This document shows positions 10,994 through 20,533 of a stretch of DNA of 64,000 nt, in pieces. The translations under genes and the position numbers were made by a program. The notes beneath the pieces are model-generated. The model was not told where the DNA came from. It did no database searches and saw only the letters and a list, made by a program, of their open reading frames with translations. Each line of letters begins with the position of its first letter. The stretch's first letter is position 1. Source of the stretch: Brooklawnia cerclae (GTDB taxonomy: Bacteria; Actinomycetota; Actinomycetes; Propionibacteriales; Propionibacteriaceae); NCBI RefSeq assembly GCF_011758645.1, contig NZ_JAAMOZ010000001.1, forward strand, positions 2,046,001 through 2,110,000, read 5' to 3'.

Positions 10994-11031
10994 CTCAACC
11001 ATATCCCCCCTATGGAGGGATTGGGGTTGAG
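10994..11031 (-). terminator. hairpin between clpP2 and clpX
   Basis: CTCAACC (10994-11000) pairs with GGTTGAG (11025-11031), and the inner sequence can extend the stem with mismatches. No T-run follows on the minus strand, so it is an attenuator or processing site rather than a proven terminator. Confidence 0.35.
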
Positions 11032-11061
11032 ACCACCCGGCGTTTGCGCGGTTGTCGCCGC

Positions 11062-11742
11062 TTACTTCCGAGTATCCGACAACGAGGTCAGGATATCGTC
11101 GATGATCCCGTACTCCACGGCCTCAGCCGCGGTCAGGTACTTGTCACGTTCGACATCGTGGCTGACCTTCTCCACCGGCTGTCCGGTGTTGTCGGCCAGC
11201 ATCTGCTCCATCTGGGTGCGGATGCGCATGATCTCGTTGGCCTGGATCTCGAGGTCGGACGACTGGCCGTACGAGCCCTCGCCGGAGATCGCCGGCTGGT
11301 GGATCAGGATCCGCGAGTTCGGCAGAGCGAGACGCTTGCCCTTCGTCCCCGCCGCGAGGATCACGGCGGCGGCCGATGCGGCCTGACCGAGGCAGATGGT
11401 CTCCACCTCGGGCTTGATGTAGCGCATCGTGTCGTAGATGGCGGTCAGCGCGGTGAAGGAGCCACCCGGGGAGTTCAGGTAGATCGACACCTTGCGGTCG
11501 GCGTCCATCGACTGCAGGACGAGCAACTGGGCCATCACGGCGTTCGCGATGTCATCGGTGATCGGGGTGCCGAGGAAGATGATGCGATCCTCGAACAGCT
11601 TGGTGTAGGGGTCGATCCGGCGCACGCCGTAGCTGGTGCGCTCCTCCCACTGGGGGATGATGTAGTCCATCCGCGTGTCGTGGGGGGTGATGCCCTGGGG
11701 CGCGGTGGGCAGGTTGGTGCCCGGGATCATGGTCGGAATCAT
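11062..11742 (-). CDS. clpP2: ClpP2, proteolytic subunit of Clp protease
   Basis: This 226-aa serine peptidase forms, with ClpP1, the mixed tetradecamer typical of actinobacteria. The catalytic serine lies in GQAASAAAVILAAG, the histidine in ILIHQPAI, and the oxyanion glycine motif is NSPGGSFTA. The open frame runs 36 codons further upstream into clpP1. The ATG at 11742 was chosen because it sits 11 nt after the clpP1 stop with a GAGGA ribosome site. Confidence 0.96.
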   Translation of the reverse strand: MIPTMIPGTNLPTAPQGITPHDTRMDYIIPQWEERTSYGVRRIDPYTKLFEDRIIFLGTPITDDIANAVMAQLLVLQSMDADRKVSIYLNSPGGSFTALTAIYDTMRYIKPEVETICLGQAASAAAVILAAGTKGKRLALPNSRILIHQPAISGEGSYGQSSDLEIQANEIMRIRTQMEQMLADNTGQPVEKVSHDVERDKYLTAAEAVEYGIIDDILTSLSDTRK

Positions 11743-11753
11743 GGCTGTCGTCC

Positions 11754-12383
11754 TCACTGGTTGGGCGCGTCGGGAGTGCTGATCTGGGACGCACGCTCGA
11801 ACACGTGGTCGATGAAGCCGTACTCGAGAGCCTCCTGCGCCGTGAACCAACGGTCACGATCGGAGTCTTTCTCGATCTGCTCCACCTTCTGGCCCGTGTG
11901 GTGGGCGATCAGCCCGGCCATCTGCTTCTTCAGGTGCATCGACTGCTCCGCCTGGATGGCGATGTCGGAGGCCGTGCCGCCGAGGCCACCCGAGGGCTGG
12001 TGCATGAGGATTCGGGCGTGCGGGAGGGCGTACCGCTTGCCCTTCGCGCCACCACACAGGAGGAACTGTCCCATGGACGCCGCCAGGCCCATCGCCACCG
12101 TCGCGACGTCGTTGCTGATCCACTGCATGGTGTCGTAGATCGCCATGCCGGAGTCGACCGAACCGCCGGGGGAGTTGATGTACAGGTAGATGTCCTTATT
12201 CGGGTCCTCGGCGTTGAGCAGGAGCATCTGTGCGCAGATGGCATTGGCATTCTCATCGCGCACCTCGGAGCCGAGGAAGACGATCCGATTCACCAGCAGG
12301 GACTGGTAGACATTGTCAGTCAGGCCCGCCGGCGAGGCTGCGGCGGCAGCCGCAGCGCGCAAGGTTGTCATGTCTGGATTCAC
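11754..12383 (-). CDS. clpP1: ClpP1, proteolytic subunit of Clp protease
   Basis: This 209-aa ClpP paralogue has the catalytic serine in [11 protein letters not shown], the histidine in ILMHQPSGG, and [10 protein letters not shown]. It has an Ala-rich N-terminal stretch (residues 9-16) that is unusual but short. It is the first gene of the clpP1-clpP2 pair and lies 79 bp after an AI-2E-family gene. Confidence 0.96.
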   Translation of the reverse strand: MNPDMTTLRAAAAAAASPAGLTDNVYQSLLVNRIVFLGSEVRDENANAICAQMLLLNAEDPNKDIYLYINSPGGSVDSGMAIYDTMQWISNDVATVAMGLAASMGQFLLCGGAKGKRYALPHARILMHQPSGGLGGTASDIAIQAEQSMHLKKQMAGLIAHHTGQKVEQIEKDSDRDRWFTAQEALEYGFIDHVFERASQISTPDAPNQ

Positions 12384-12462
12384 ACCACGAACCTACCCGG
12401 CTGAGGCAGGAAATACGAAGGGTATCGCCCGTGTTCGCTCGCGGCTTGGCCCGCCGTGCGAC

Positions 12463-13770
12463 TCAACTCTGCCCGGCGGCGCCCCGCACGTCGGGTTCGC
12501 TCGCCAGCAAGGAGTTCACCCAGCGCGCCTTCGGGTCCGCGTCCACCAACAACGCCTTGACGAACAGGGTGCACGGAAGCGCGATGAGCGCGCCGAGCGG
12601 GCCGAAGACCCAGGCCCACAGCAACAGCGAGAGGAGCGCGACCGTCGCGTTGACCCCGACCGCGTTGCCGGTGAACTTGGGCTGCAGGATGCCCTGGACG
12701 ATCCATGTGGTGACGAAGTAGACGGCGAGCAACCAGGCCGCCGTCTGCCAGCCGTTCGCGACCAGTGCCACCACCAGCGGTGGGATGAGCGAGAAGAAGA
12801 AGCCGACGCTCGGCACGTAGGTCATGAGCCACGTGAGCAATGCCCACACCAGCGGAAGAGGGACCCCGAGGATCGCCAACTGGATGTAGTTGAGGGTCGC
12901 CATGATGGCGCCGAACAAGGTCGACACGAGCCAGTAGCGCCGCACGCCGAGGCTGAACTCCCTCATCGCGGCGACCGCACGCGGGTGCGTCGATCCCGCG
13001 GCCGCGACCCTGCGTCCCCAACTCGGCACGTCCAGCATCATCATGATGACCGCGGACAGCACCACCCCGATCACCGCTATCAGGCTGGAGAAGCTGGAGA
13101 ACACGCCCGGCAACGCCCCGAGCAGGCTCGACGGGCTGATCGCCGACAGCATGGCCGCGATCGGGTCCGCCTCCACTCCCCTGCTCACCAGCCAGTCCAG
13201 CGCGGAGTCGTACAACAGGGTCATCTCGGGTATGTACTGCTGCGTCGTCCCGATCATCTCGCTGACGGCCCAGACCGAGACCAGTATGAGGACTGTCAGC
13301 ACCGCGACGAGCGTCAGCCCGGTGAGAGCGATGGCCAGGGCCTTGGGGCAGCCCCGGCGGCGCAGGAAGGTCTGCACCGGGTAGACGACGATGACCAGGT
13401 TGAGCGCGAAGAACATCGGCGCGATCAGCCATGACAGCGTGCGCAGCAGCCACAGGCCACCGGCCAGACCGACCATCGCCAGCAGGATGACCACGAGCCG
13501 CGGCAGTTGTGGTGACTGGCCCAGGTGCGGTCCCTGCGGCACCGCGGCGGGGTCGGCACTGTACGCCATGTTCCAGGCCCGCTGCTCGGCGAGCAGTTCC
13601 AGCCCGGTCGCCCCCGGCCGCGCTGCCCGGACGATGCGCCGGTCGATCGCCGTGGCGCCGGGGCCCTGCGCATCGGGCGGGACGACGGCATCGTTGTCCA
13701 GGCGGACGCGCCGTAGCAGATCCGGGGCGTCAGGACCGTCGAGTTCGGGATCCTTCATCGTCCTGCCCAT
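12463..13770 (-). CDS. AI-2E family (PerM-like) membrane protein
   Basis: This 435-aa protein has a cytoplasmic N-terminal segment of about 85 residues and then seven or eight hydrophobic helices. The C-terminal signature (PKFTGNAVGVNATVALLSL, with PLGALIALP) matches the AI-2E/PerM exporter family. The ATG at 13770 was chosen for its GAGGAC ribosome site; a start at 13806 would overlap the upstream paralogue by 20 nt. It is a paralogue of the next gene and probably cotranscribed. The substrate is unknown, and few members have been shown to move AI-2. Confidence 0.85.
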   Translation of the reverse strand: MGRTMKDPELDGPDAPDLLRRVRLDNDAVVPPDAQGPGATAIDRRIVRAARPGATGLELLAEQRAWNMAYSADPAAVPQGPHLGQSPQLPRLVVILLAMVGLAGGLWLLRTLSWLIAPMFFALNLVIVVYPVQTFLRRRGCPKALAIALTGLTLVAVLTVLILVSVWAVSEMIGTTQQYIPEMTLLYDSALDWLVSRGVEADPIAAMLSAISPSSLLGALPGVFSSFSSLIAVIGVVLSAVIMMMLDVPSWGRRVAAAGSTHPRAVAAMREFSLGVRRYWLVSTLFGAIMATLNYIQLAILGVPLPLVWALLTWLMTYVPSVGFFFSLIPPLVVALVANGWQTAAWLLAVYFVTTWIVQGILQPKFTGNAVGVNATVALLSLLLWAWVFGPLGALIALPCTLFVKALLVDADPKARWVNSLLASEPDVRGAAGQS

Positions 13771-13786
13771 GTTGCGTCCTCGGGTC

Positions 13787-14884
13787 TCAGGTCTCGTGCG
13801 GTTCATCCGCGTCCGCGGGATCGCTCGCGATGAGGGCGTTGACCCATCGAGTACGCGGGTCGACGTCGATGACGAGCGCCTTGACCAGGAGCGTCAGAGG
13901 CAGCGCCAGCAGCGTGCCCATGCCACCGATGACCCCTGTCCACAACAACAGCGAGATGAACGACACCGTGGGCGTCACGCCGACGGACTCCCCGGTGAAG
14001 CGAGGCTGGATGATCGACTGGACGACGAAGTTCAGCACGGAATAGATGACGATCACCAGCACAGCCGCCTGCCAGCCCTTGGCGAACAGCGCGACGAGCG
14101 CGGGAGGAACCAGGCCGACGACGAAGCCGATGTTCGGGATGTAATTGGTGAGGAAGCTGAACAGCGCCCACACCACGGCCAACGGCACACCCATGATAGC
14201 CAGGGCGATGCCGTCGAGGATCGCGACGATGATGCCGAAGATGGTTGTGACGAGCCAGTATCGCCGGACTCCTGCCGCGAAGATCCCCATGGCATGGGCG
14301 ATGCTCGCGCGGTTGGACGCCAGGCGGCGCATGCGGGCCTCCATGCCCGGGGTGTCCATCGCCATGAACACCAGCGCGGCGATGACGACACCCAGCATCG
14401 CGACCAGCCCCGAGGCCCCCGACAGCAGCGACGACGCGGCGCCGAGGATGCTGTTGGGGTCGATGCTGCCCACGAGGCCGCCTATGGCGTCCGTGTTGAA
14501 GTCGAACTGGGCGGCCAGCGCCAGGACCTGCTCGTACAGCTTGTTGAACTCGTCACCGTAGTCCGTGAGCAGCCCGACCATCTCGTTGACCGCCCAGATG
14601 AACCCGACCACCATCGCGATGAGCACGGCGAACACCGTCAGGGCCACGGCCACCGCGGAGAGCCAGCTGGGGGTTCCCTTGCGGACGAGCCATGTGTGCA
14701 CCGGGTAGGCGGTGATCATGAGGTTCAGGGCGAGGAACAGCGGGCCGATCAGATCGGCGAACTGCCTCATCGCGATCAACGCGACCAGCGTGCCCGCGAC
14801 GCCGATGACGATCGAGTTGAACCGGGTTCCCGCCCGGGCGGGCGACGCATCCGCCGGATGGGCGCCGGCTTGGTCCATCGCCAT
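13787..14884 (-). CDS. AI-2E family (PerM-like) membrane protein
   Basis: This 365-aa protein has paired helices at the N-terminus, a long central amphipathic region and the conserved C-terminal block PRFTGESVGVTPTVSFISL. It is clearly related to the downstream gene, and the two look like a tandem duplication that has diverged. They sit between tig and clpP1, where many bacteria have nothing, so they may be coexpressed with protein quality control genes. Confidence 0.85.
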   Translation of the reverse strand: MAMDQAGAHPADASPARAGTRFNSIVIGVAGTLVALIAMRQFADLIGPLFLALNLMITAYPVHTWLVRKGTPSWLSAVAVALTVFAVLIAMVVGFIWAVNEMVGLLTDYGDEFNKLYEQVLALAAQFDFNTDAIGGLVGSIDPNSILGAASSLLSGASGLVAMLGVVIAALVFMAMDTPGMEARMRRLASNRASIAHAMGIFAAGVRRYWLVTTIFGIIVAILDGIALAIMGVPLAVVWALFSFLTNYIPNIGFVVGLVPPALVALFAKGWQAAVLVIVIYSVLNFVVQSIIQPRFTGESVGVTPTVSFISLLLWTGVIGGMGTLLALPLTLLVKALVIDVDPRTRWVNALIASDPADADEPHET

Positions 14885-15014
14885 AGGGATCCTCCAACCA
14901 GAGAGCGGACGCGCAGAAGCCTAGTACATGAGGGCCGCCGACCGTGGTGCCTCGCGGCTGTGTACGGCAACGGCGCCCCCGTCCGGGTGGACGAGAGCGC
15001 CGTTGCGAAACGAA

Positions 15015-16496
15015 TCAGTCCTCGGACTTCGCCGGGGCCTCCTCATCGGGATCCTCGACGGCAGGAGACTCCTCGGTCGGCTCGTCGACCGCCGGGTTCT
15101 CCTCGGTGGTGGGCAGTTCTTCCTCGGCGGGCTCCTCCTCCGTCTCGTCGGAGGGGTCGGACAACGTTCCGTCGGAGTTCAGATGCTCGAGATCGAGGAC
15201 GCTGCCCTCGGCGTCGGTGACGGTGGCCGCGGCGACGATCTGCCCGAGGGCCTTCCCGCGTCGCACCTCCCCCATCCACTCGGCCGCGTGGTCGTGATCC
15301 ATCATGTGCTGGATCTCCTGCTCCGGCGAGGTGCCGTTCTGCTGCGCCTTCGCGAAGATCAGTTCGGTGAGCTCCTGCTGGTTGACCTCGATGTCGGATT
15401 CCTCGGCCAGCTTGTCGAGAATGATCTGCGACCGCAGGCTCTCGACCACGCGCTCGTTGATGTCGTCCCAGAACGCCTCGGGGGTGTCGGCCTCCTCGTC
15501 GCTGTCGGCGAGGTACTGCTCGATCGTCAGGCCGGCGCGGGACAGCTGTCCCTCGATCTCCTGACGGCGGGCATCCTGCTCGGCCGTGATGAGAGCTTCC
15601 GGAAGCTCGAACTCGGTCTGCGACACGAGCGCCCTCAGCACGTTCTCGCGGGCCTGATTGGCCTGATCGAGGCGTGCGAGCCGCACGAGGTTGTCACGCA
15701 GGTCGGCGAGCATCTCCTCGGCCGTGTCGAACTCGCTCACCAACTGAGCGAAGTCATCGTCCACATCAGGCAGATCCTGCTGCTGGACCTTGGAGACCGT
15801 GACCTCGATCTCGGCCTCCTGGTCCTTGTAGCGCCCACCCACCAGAGTGGAGGTGAAGGTCTTGGTCTCCCCGGCCTTCATGCCCACGACGGCGTCGTCC
15901 AGGCCCTCGACGAAACCGCCCGCACCGATCTTGTACTGGACGCCACTGGACTCGGCGTCGTCCAGCACCTTGCCCTCCTGGCGACCGGTCAGGTCGATGG
16001 TCACGACGTCGCCGGTCTCGGCCGCGCGCTCGACCTCCGTGAGCGTCCCGAAGCGCTCACGCAGCAACTGAACGCGCTCGTCTACCTCGGCGTCGGTGAC
16101 CTTGACGACCGGCACCTCGACGCTGATCGCGGAGGCGTCCGGCACCTCGAAGTCGGGACGAACGTCGACTTCGGCCGTGAAGATCACGTTGGTGCCGTCG
16201 TTCAACTCGGTGACGTCGACGCTCGGTTGCATGAGGGGACGCAGGTCATGCTCCTGGACGGCCGCACCGTAGGCCTGCGGGAGCACCGTGTTGATGGCCT
16301 CCTGCAGGACGGCACCGCGTCCGAAACGCTGATCGATCAACCGCGGCGGCACCTTACCCTTGCGGAAGCCTGGGATGTTCACCTGACTGGCGATCTCCTG
16401 GTAGGCCTTGTCGATGGCCGGCGTCAGATCGTCGAAGGGCAAATCGATGGTGAGCTTGACGCGAGTCGGGCTCAACTGCTCGAGGGTGCTGGGCAC
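15015..16496 (-). CDS. tig: trigger factor
   Basis: This 493-aa ribosome-bound chaperone has a ribosome-docking signature, IPGFRKGKVP (about 41-50), a central FKBP-type prolyl isomerase domain (about 155-245) and a helical C-terminal chaperone domain. The last 60 or so residues are a low-complexity Glu/Pro/Asp tail, common in actinobacterial Tig. It is first in the order tig, AI-2E genes, clpP1, clpP2, clpX on this strand. Confidence 0.96.
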   Translation of the reverse strand: MPSTLEQLSPTRVKLTIDLPFDDLTPAIDKAYQEIASQVNIPGFRKGKVPPRLIDQRFGRGAVLQEAINTVLPQAYGAAVQEHDLRPLMQPSVDVTELNDGTNVIFTAEVDVRPDFEVPDASAISVEVPVVKVTDAEVDERVQLLRERFGTLTEVERAAETGDVVTIDLTGRQEGKVLDDAESSGVQYKIGAGGFVEGLDDAVVGMKAGETKTFTSTLVGGRYKDQEAEIEVTVSKVQQQDLPDVDDDFAQLVSEFDTAEEMLADLRDNLVRLARLDQANQARENVLRALVSQTEFELPEALITAEQDARRQEIEGQLSRAGLTIEQYLADSDEEADTPEAFWDDINERVVESLRSQIILDKLAEESDIEVNQQELTELIFAKAQQNGTSPEQEIQHMMDHDHAAEWMGEVRRGKALGQIVAAATVTDAEGSVLDLEHLNSDGTLSDPSDETEEEPAEEELPTTEENPAVDEPTEESPAVEDPDEEAPAKSED

Positions 16497-16616
16497 GGGT
16501 TCTCCTGGCTGATCGGGGCAGAACGCACACGGGCGCCTGCGCTAACCGTTTGATTCTAGCGATCATCGCCGAAGGCGGGCCAAATCGGGTATGCGATCAC
16601 ACACCCCGGTTCACTG

Positions 16617-16690
16617 TGGAGCGGACGACGGGAATCGAACCCGCGTAGCCAGTTTGGAAGACTGGGGCTCTACCATTGAGCTACGTCCGC
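16617..16690 (-). tRNA. tRNA-Gly(TCC)
   Basis: A complete cloverleaf reads from 16690 down. The acceptor stem GCGGACG pairs with CGTCCGC, the D arm holds GCTCAATGGTAGAGC, and the anticodon loop CTTCCAA has TCC between U33 and A37. The T arm is GGGTTCGATTCCC. The discriminator base is T and CCA is encoded (16617-16619). Confidence 0.96.
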
Positions 16691-16762
16691 ACGCCCGCTG
16701 ACGCGGTGGCGGCACCACTGTACCCGATGAGCGGCCCCCTCGCCTCCGGCCTCACGCCGGAC

Positions 16763-16799
16763 GGCCCGGCGGACGATCGTCCAACCGATCCGCCGAGCC
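16763..16799 (-). terminator. GC-rich hairpin ending the first sugar cluster
   Basis: GGCCCGGCGGA (16763-16773) pairs with TCCGCCGAGCC (16789-16799) with one mismatch, downstream of the SDR stop. It resembles the hairpin at 24734-24782. No T-run follows, as is usual for actinobacterial transcript ends. Confidence 0.5.
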
Positions 16800-16890
16800 G
16801 CCACGGTGCGCGATGTGCCCCACACGGCTCATCGCGCCGAACAGGAGCCTTCGGGCGTGTCCCATCGGGACAGACGCCGAACGCGTCCGC

Positions 16891-17676
16891 TCAGACTGTC
16901 GTGGTGAACCCGCCGTCCAGGTTGATCGTCCACCCGTTGACGTAGTCGGACGCCTGGCTCGCGAGGAAGACAGCGGCTCCCATGAGGTCGTCGAGCCGCC
17001 CCCATCGCCCGGCCGGAATGCGATCGGTGATCTTGTTGTAGAACGCCGGGTCCTCCCGGAGCTCGCGATTCACCTCGGTGGCCAGGAATCCCGGGCAGAT
17101 CGCATTGGCCTGAATGTTGTACTGCCCGAGTTCGTTCGCGAAGACCCGGGTCAGGCCGATGATGCCGTGCTTGGCCGTCGTGTAGGGAGGACAACGCTTG
17201 TCCGCCGTGAACGACAGCGCCGACCCGATATTGATGATCTTCCCGCCGCCCTGCTTCTTCATCACCAGAGCGGCGCGCCTGCCGAGGAAGTAGGACACGT
17301 TCAGATCGAGCTCGATGCAGCGCCTGTAGTCCTCGTCCGCGTACGTATCGAAGTCACCGAACTTGCTCATTCCGGCGTTGTTCACGAGGATGTCGATGCG
17401 TCCGTAGGTCGACAGGCAATCGGAGACGACACGATCCATGTAACTCGAATCGGTGAGATCACCCTGTAGGAATGCGACTTTCCGCCCTGCGGATTCCACG
17501 ATCTCGGTGATCTCGGCGACGTCGCCGGTGAAATGCGGAATGTACAGGTCGGCGCCCGCTTTCGCGAAAGCCGCCGCGTATGCCATTCCCAGGCCCATGT
17601 TCGCACCGGTGACGACGGCGACTTTGCCGTCCAACCGGAAATAGTCCATGGAAAAACGGTCAATTTCGTCGTTCAT
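16891..17676 (-). CDS. SDR-family oxidoreductase, 2-deoxy-D-gluconate 3-dehydrogenase (KduD)-like
   Basis: This 261-aa classical short-chain dehydrogenase has the cofactor motif TGANMGLG (23-30), NNAG (99-102) and the catalytic set Ser152, Tyr165 and Lys169. C-terminal PGFLATEVNREL resembles KduD-type sugar dehydrogenases. The ATG at 17676 follows AGGAG and AAGGA ribosome sites. It is last in the operon after the epimerase. It probably oxidises or reduces a sugar intermediate; the exact substrate cannot be read from sequence. Confidence 0.8.
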   Translation of the reverse strand: MNDEIDRFSMDYFRLDGKVAVVTGANMGLGMAYAAAFAKAGADLYIPHFTGDVAEITEIVESAGRKVAFLQGDLTDSSYMDRVVSDCLSTYGRIDILVNNAGMSKFGDFDTYADEDYRRCIELDLNVSYFLGRRAALVMKKQGGGKIINIGSALSFTADKRCPPYTTAKHGIIGLTRVFANELGQYNIQANAICPGFLATEVNRELREDPAFYNKITDRIPAGRWGRLDDLMGAAVFLASQASDYVNGWTINLDGGFTTTV

Positions 17677-17723
17677 TGTCCTTGAACTCCTAATAAGTGG
17701 GATGCGTTGTGGGGACGAGACGG

Positions 17724-18584
17724 TCACTGCCCGGCGTAGACCGAGCGGACGATGTCGACGGCCTCGGCGGCCAGCGCGTGGGGATCGGTGTAGGTCTGCC
17801 GCCAGATGGCCAGGCCGTTGGCACCGCCCGCGGGCAACAACTGCCGGGTGAACGCCTCCAGACCGAACCGGCCCGTGTACCCGGCGTCCTTCGCCGCCTG
17901 CACCGCCCCCCGGATGTCGACGGACCCGGTGAGCAGCGAGCCGCGTCCCGACTGGCCGAGTTCCAGGTAGCCGAGCACGGGCAACGCACTGCGGACGGCC
18001 GCGGGGATGTCGGCCTCCTCGATACCCATGTGATAGCTGTCGAGATGGACGAAGAGGTTGTCGGAGCCGGATTGCCGGACGTAGTCGATCGCCTGAACCG
18101 CGGTGTTGAGCATCGAGGTCTCGTACCGGTTCACGACCTCGAAGGTCATCCGGATCCCGGCGCCCTTGGCGTAGTCCGCGGCCTGACCCACCAGCCGCGC
18201 GGACTCGGCGATGCGCTCCGCGGAGAAGGGCTCCTGGTGGTCGCCGAAGAGCGCGTAGACCACGCCGTTGAGTTGGTCGGCGCCCAGTTCATGGGCGAGG
18301 TCGATGGAAGATTTGAGCAGGTCCAGGCCTTTCGCCCTGACCGCCTCGTCCGGTGAGGAGACGTTGGCGTCCGGTGCCTGGCCCGACATGGGAATGGGGC
18401 GTACCCCGGAGTCGGCGAGGGCCTTTTTGAGCGCGGCCACGTCGAGGTCGTCCTTGGAGAACGGGGACAACGCGATGTGCGAGTACCCCACCCCGGCCAT
18501 GTCGTCGAGGGCGGCGGGCAGATCGGGCGCGTCCGGGCCGGAGCAGTAGACATTGACTCCGCATGCGATTTCGGGACTGTTCAT
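17724..18584 (-). CDS. sugar phosphate isomerase/epimerase, ketose 3-epimerase-like
   Basis: This 286-aa TIM-barrel protein belongs to the xylose-isomerase-like superfamily. Candidate metal ligands are the Glu in MTFEVVNRYET, the Asp and His in HLDSYHMGIEE, and the Glu in FGLEAFTRQ, the pattern of D-tagatose/D-psicose 3-epimerases. It likely interconverts free ketoses at C3. It lies between the split transketolase and the SDR and fits a pathway on unphosphorylated sugars. ATGs at 18590 and 18584 are both possible; the inner one is used here. Confidence 0.75.
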   Translation of the reverse strand: MNSPEIACGVNVYCSGPDAPDLPAALDDMAGVGYSHIALSPFSKDDLDVAALKKALADSGVRPIPMSGQAPDANVSSPDEAVRAKGLDLLKSSIDLAHELGADQLNGVVYALFGDHQEPFSAERIAESARLVGQAADYAKGAGIRMTFEVVNRYETSMLNTAVQAIDYVRQSGSDNLFVHLDSYHMGIEEADIPAAVRSALPVLGYLELGQSGRGSLLTGSVDIRGAVQAAKDAGYTGRFGLEAFTRQLLPAGGANGLAIWRQTYTDPHALAAEAVDIVRSVYAGQ

Positions 18585-18653
18585 CGTCACGTTCCTTCCG
18601 CCGGACGGTGGATCGGAGCACAGCCCCGTCCACCATCCGACTGTCGTTGTTCG

Positions 18654-19610
18654 CTAATGGGCCGCCGCTTCGCGGAGCGCCGAGATCGTGTCCTGCAGGC
18701 CGTAGCCGTACTTCTCACGCAGTTCCTTGTCCTCGCCGAACCCCGCGAAGACCTGAGGGATGCCGAGCCGCTTGAACCAGTCGAGGTGGATCATCTCGTC
18801 GGCGAGCACGTTCGAGATGCACTGGGCGAGACCGCTCGCCATCAGGTGATCCTCCAGGACGAGGAAGCGATTCGTCTCGCCTGCGCACTGCTTGACGAGA
18901 TCGGCATCGATCGGCTTGAGGGTGAACATGTCGACCACGCGCACCGAGATGCCTTCCTCGGCCACCGCCTCGGCCGCCTGGATCGCCTGGACGACCATCT
19001 CTCCGTGGCAGAAGAGCGTGATGTCCGTGCCGTCACGAGCGACGATGCCCTTGCCGATCTGAATGCTGCGCTCGTCGAAGTCGTAGATGACGGTGTCCTT
19101 CTTCCCGACGCCGGTCCGGACGTACAGCGGCCCGGGCAGCGACATCGACTGCTGCAGGATCTCCCTGACCATCATGGGGTCGCTGATGGACACGACCGTC
19201 ATGTTCACCAGGGAGCACATCAGCCCCAGGTCCTCGACGGCGTAGTGGGTGGAGCCGCCGTTTCCCTGCAGCCCGCCGTGCGTGCCGATGATGCGCACGG
19301 GGAGATTCGGGTAACAGACATCGGTACGGATCTGTTCGAGCGCCCGCATGCTCAAGAAGGGCAGCATGCCCGACACCACACAGATGTTGCCCTCGTAGGC
19401 CAGCCCCGAGGCCACGCCCACAGCGGTTTGTTCGGCCAGTCCGACGTCCACGAACCGCTCGGGGAACTTCTCACGGAACTCCACCAGCGTCGCACTGATG
19501 TCCGGGGTGATCGCCCACAGGTTCGGGTTCTCCTCGCCCAGTTCGGCAAGGGTCTGCCCCGTGACCGACCGCGACGAGATGACCACATCGAAGTTGGAGG
19601 TCTCAGGCAT
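18654..19610 (-). CDS. transketolase, C-terminal subunit (cluster 1)
   Basis: This 318-aa protein corresponds to the pyrimidine-binding and C-terminal domains of transketolase. The catalytic Glu lies in VGLAEQTAVGVASGL. With the gene three bases upstream it makes a full two-gene, thiamine-diphosphate transketolase. Such split forms serve special sugar pathways rather than the pentose phosphate cycle. It is 60% or more alike by eye to the cluster 2 copy at 27412. Confidence 0.9.
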   Translation of the reverse strand: MPETSNFDVVISSRSVTGQTLAELGEENPNLWAITPDISATLVEFREKFPERFVDVGLAEQTAVGVASGLAYEGNICVVSGMLPFLSMRALEQIRTDVCYPNLPVRIIGTHGGLQGNGGSTHYAVEDLGLMCSLVNMTVVSISDPMMVREILQQSMSLPGPLYVRTGVGKKDTVIYDFDERSIQIGKGIVARDGTDITLFCHGEMVVQAIQAAEAVAEEGISVRVVDMFTLKPIDADLVKQCAGETNRFLVLEDHLMASGLAQCISNVLADEMIHLDWFKRLGIPQVFAGFGEDKELREKYGYGLQDTISALREAAAH

Positions 19611-19613
19611 TGC

Positions 19614-20495
19614 TCACTTCTCCTTCCTGCTCTTGCTCAGCGAGACCAGGGCTCGCTCGAGGTCGGCCGCACCGAGCGAGCCGGCGTGCCAGCCCAGGTT
19701 GCGTTCCATGAAGTCGACGCCGTTGCCCTTGACGGTCCGGCAGATCACCGCGGTCGGCCGATCGGAGTCCGTCGCAGGCAGGGAGTCGATGGCCTGCACC
19801 AGCGCACTCATGTCGTGGCCGTCGACCTCGATGACGTTCCAGCCGAATGCGCGCCATTTGTCGGCATACGGTTCGAGGACGATGCGGTCCTCGGAGAAAC
19901 TGGTCATCAGCTGACGGTTGCGATCGACGAAGGCCACGAGGTTGCCGAGTTCACGGCTGCGGCCGACGATCGCGCCCTCCCAGACGCTGCCCTCACCCGT
20001 CTCGCCGTCACCCATGAGGACGAAGACGCGGTGGTCCAGCCCGGCCTGCCGGGCATGCAGGGCCAGCCCGACCGCGATCGGCAAGCCGTGCCCCAACGAC
20101 CCGGTGGACGCTTCGACACCGGGCAGTTGCACCTTGCAGGGGTGCATCCCGAAGGCGCTCCCGAGTTTGCCGTAGGTGCGGACGATCTCGTCGTAGTCGA
20201 AGAATCCCCGGATGGCCATGGCGATGTACATGCAGACCGCGGCGTGACCCTTGCTCAGGATGAACCGGTCGCGTCCCGGATTGCCGATGTCCGAGGGATC
20301 GACCCGCATCCCGTACTGGAAGAGCGCTGTCAGGATGTCGGCCACCGACAGGTCGCCGCCGATATGGACGGAGCCCTCGTACGACCCACAGAGCCGCAGC
20401 AGCTTCTCCTTCAGCTCGTATGCGCGGTCTTCGAGCTCCTCGACGGTGATCTCCTGACGCTCGATGGTCTGTGGCCGCTCGATCGTGTTGCTCAT
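19614..20495 (-). CDS. transketolase, N-terminal subunit (cluster 1)
   Basis: This 293-aa thiamine-diphosphate-binding half has the TPP motif GDGETGEGSVWEGA and later VDRNR. The segment SVHIGGDLS supplies substrate- and TPP-contacting residues. The ATG at 20495 follows an AGAGGAGGG ribosome site; the open frame extends 21 codons further but overlaps the upstream gene. It pairs with the C-terminal subunit gene. Confidence 0.9.
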   Translation of the reverse strand: MSNTIERPQTIERQEITVEELEDRAYELKEKLLRLCGSYEGSVHIGGDLSVADILTALFQYGMRVDPSDIGNPGRDRFILSKGHAAVCMYIAMAIRGFFDYDEIVRTYGKLGSAFGMHPCKVQLPGVEASTGSLGHGLPIAVGLALHARQAGLDHRVFVLMGDGETGEGSVWEGAIVGRSRELGNLVAFVDRNRQLMTSFSEDRIVLEPYADKWRAFGWNVIEVDGHDMSALVQAIDSLPATDSDRPTAVICRTVKGNGVDFMERNLGWHAGSLGAADLERALVSLSKSRKEK

Positions 20496-20533
20496 CTGCC
20501 CTCCTCTTGTCCGGGGTGTGGCCGGTTCACCGG

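Noticed and set aside
12430-12450. ClgR-type operator upstream of clpP1
   Set aside because: The TTCGCTCGCGGC sequence only partly fits the known consensus. Without a match at both half-sites it cannot be supported.
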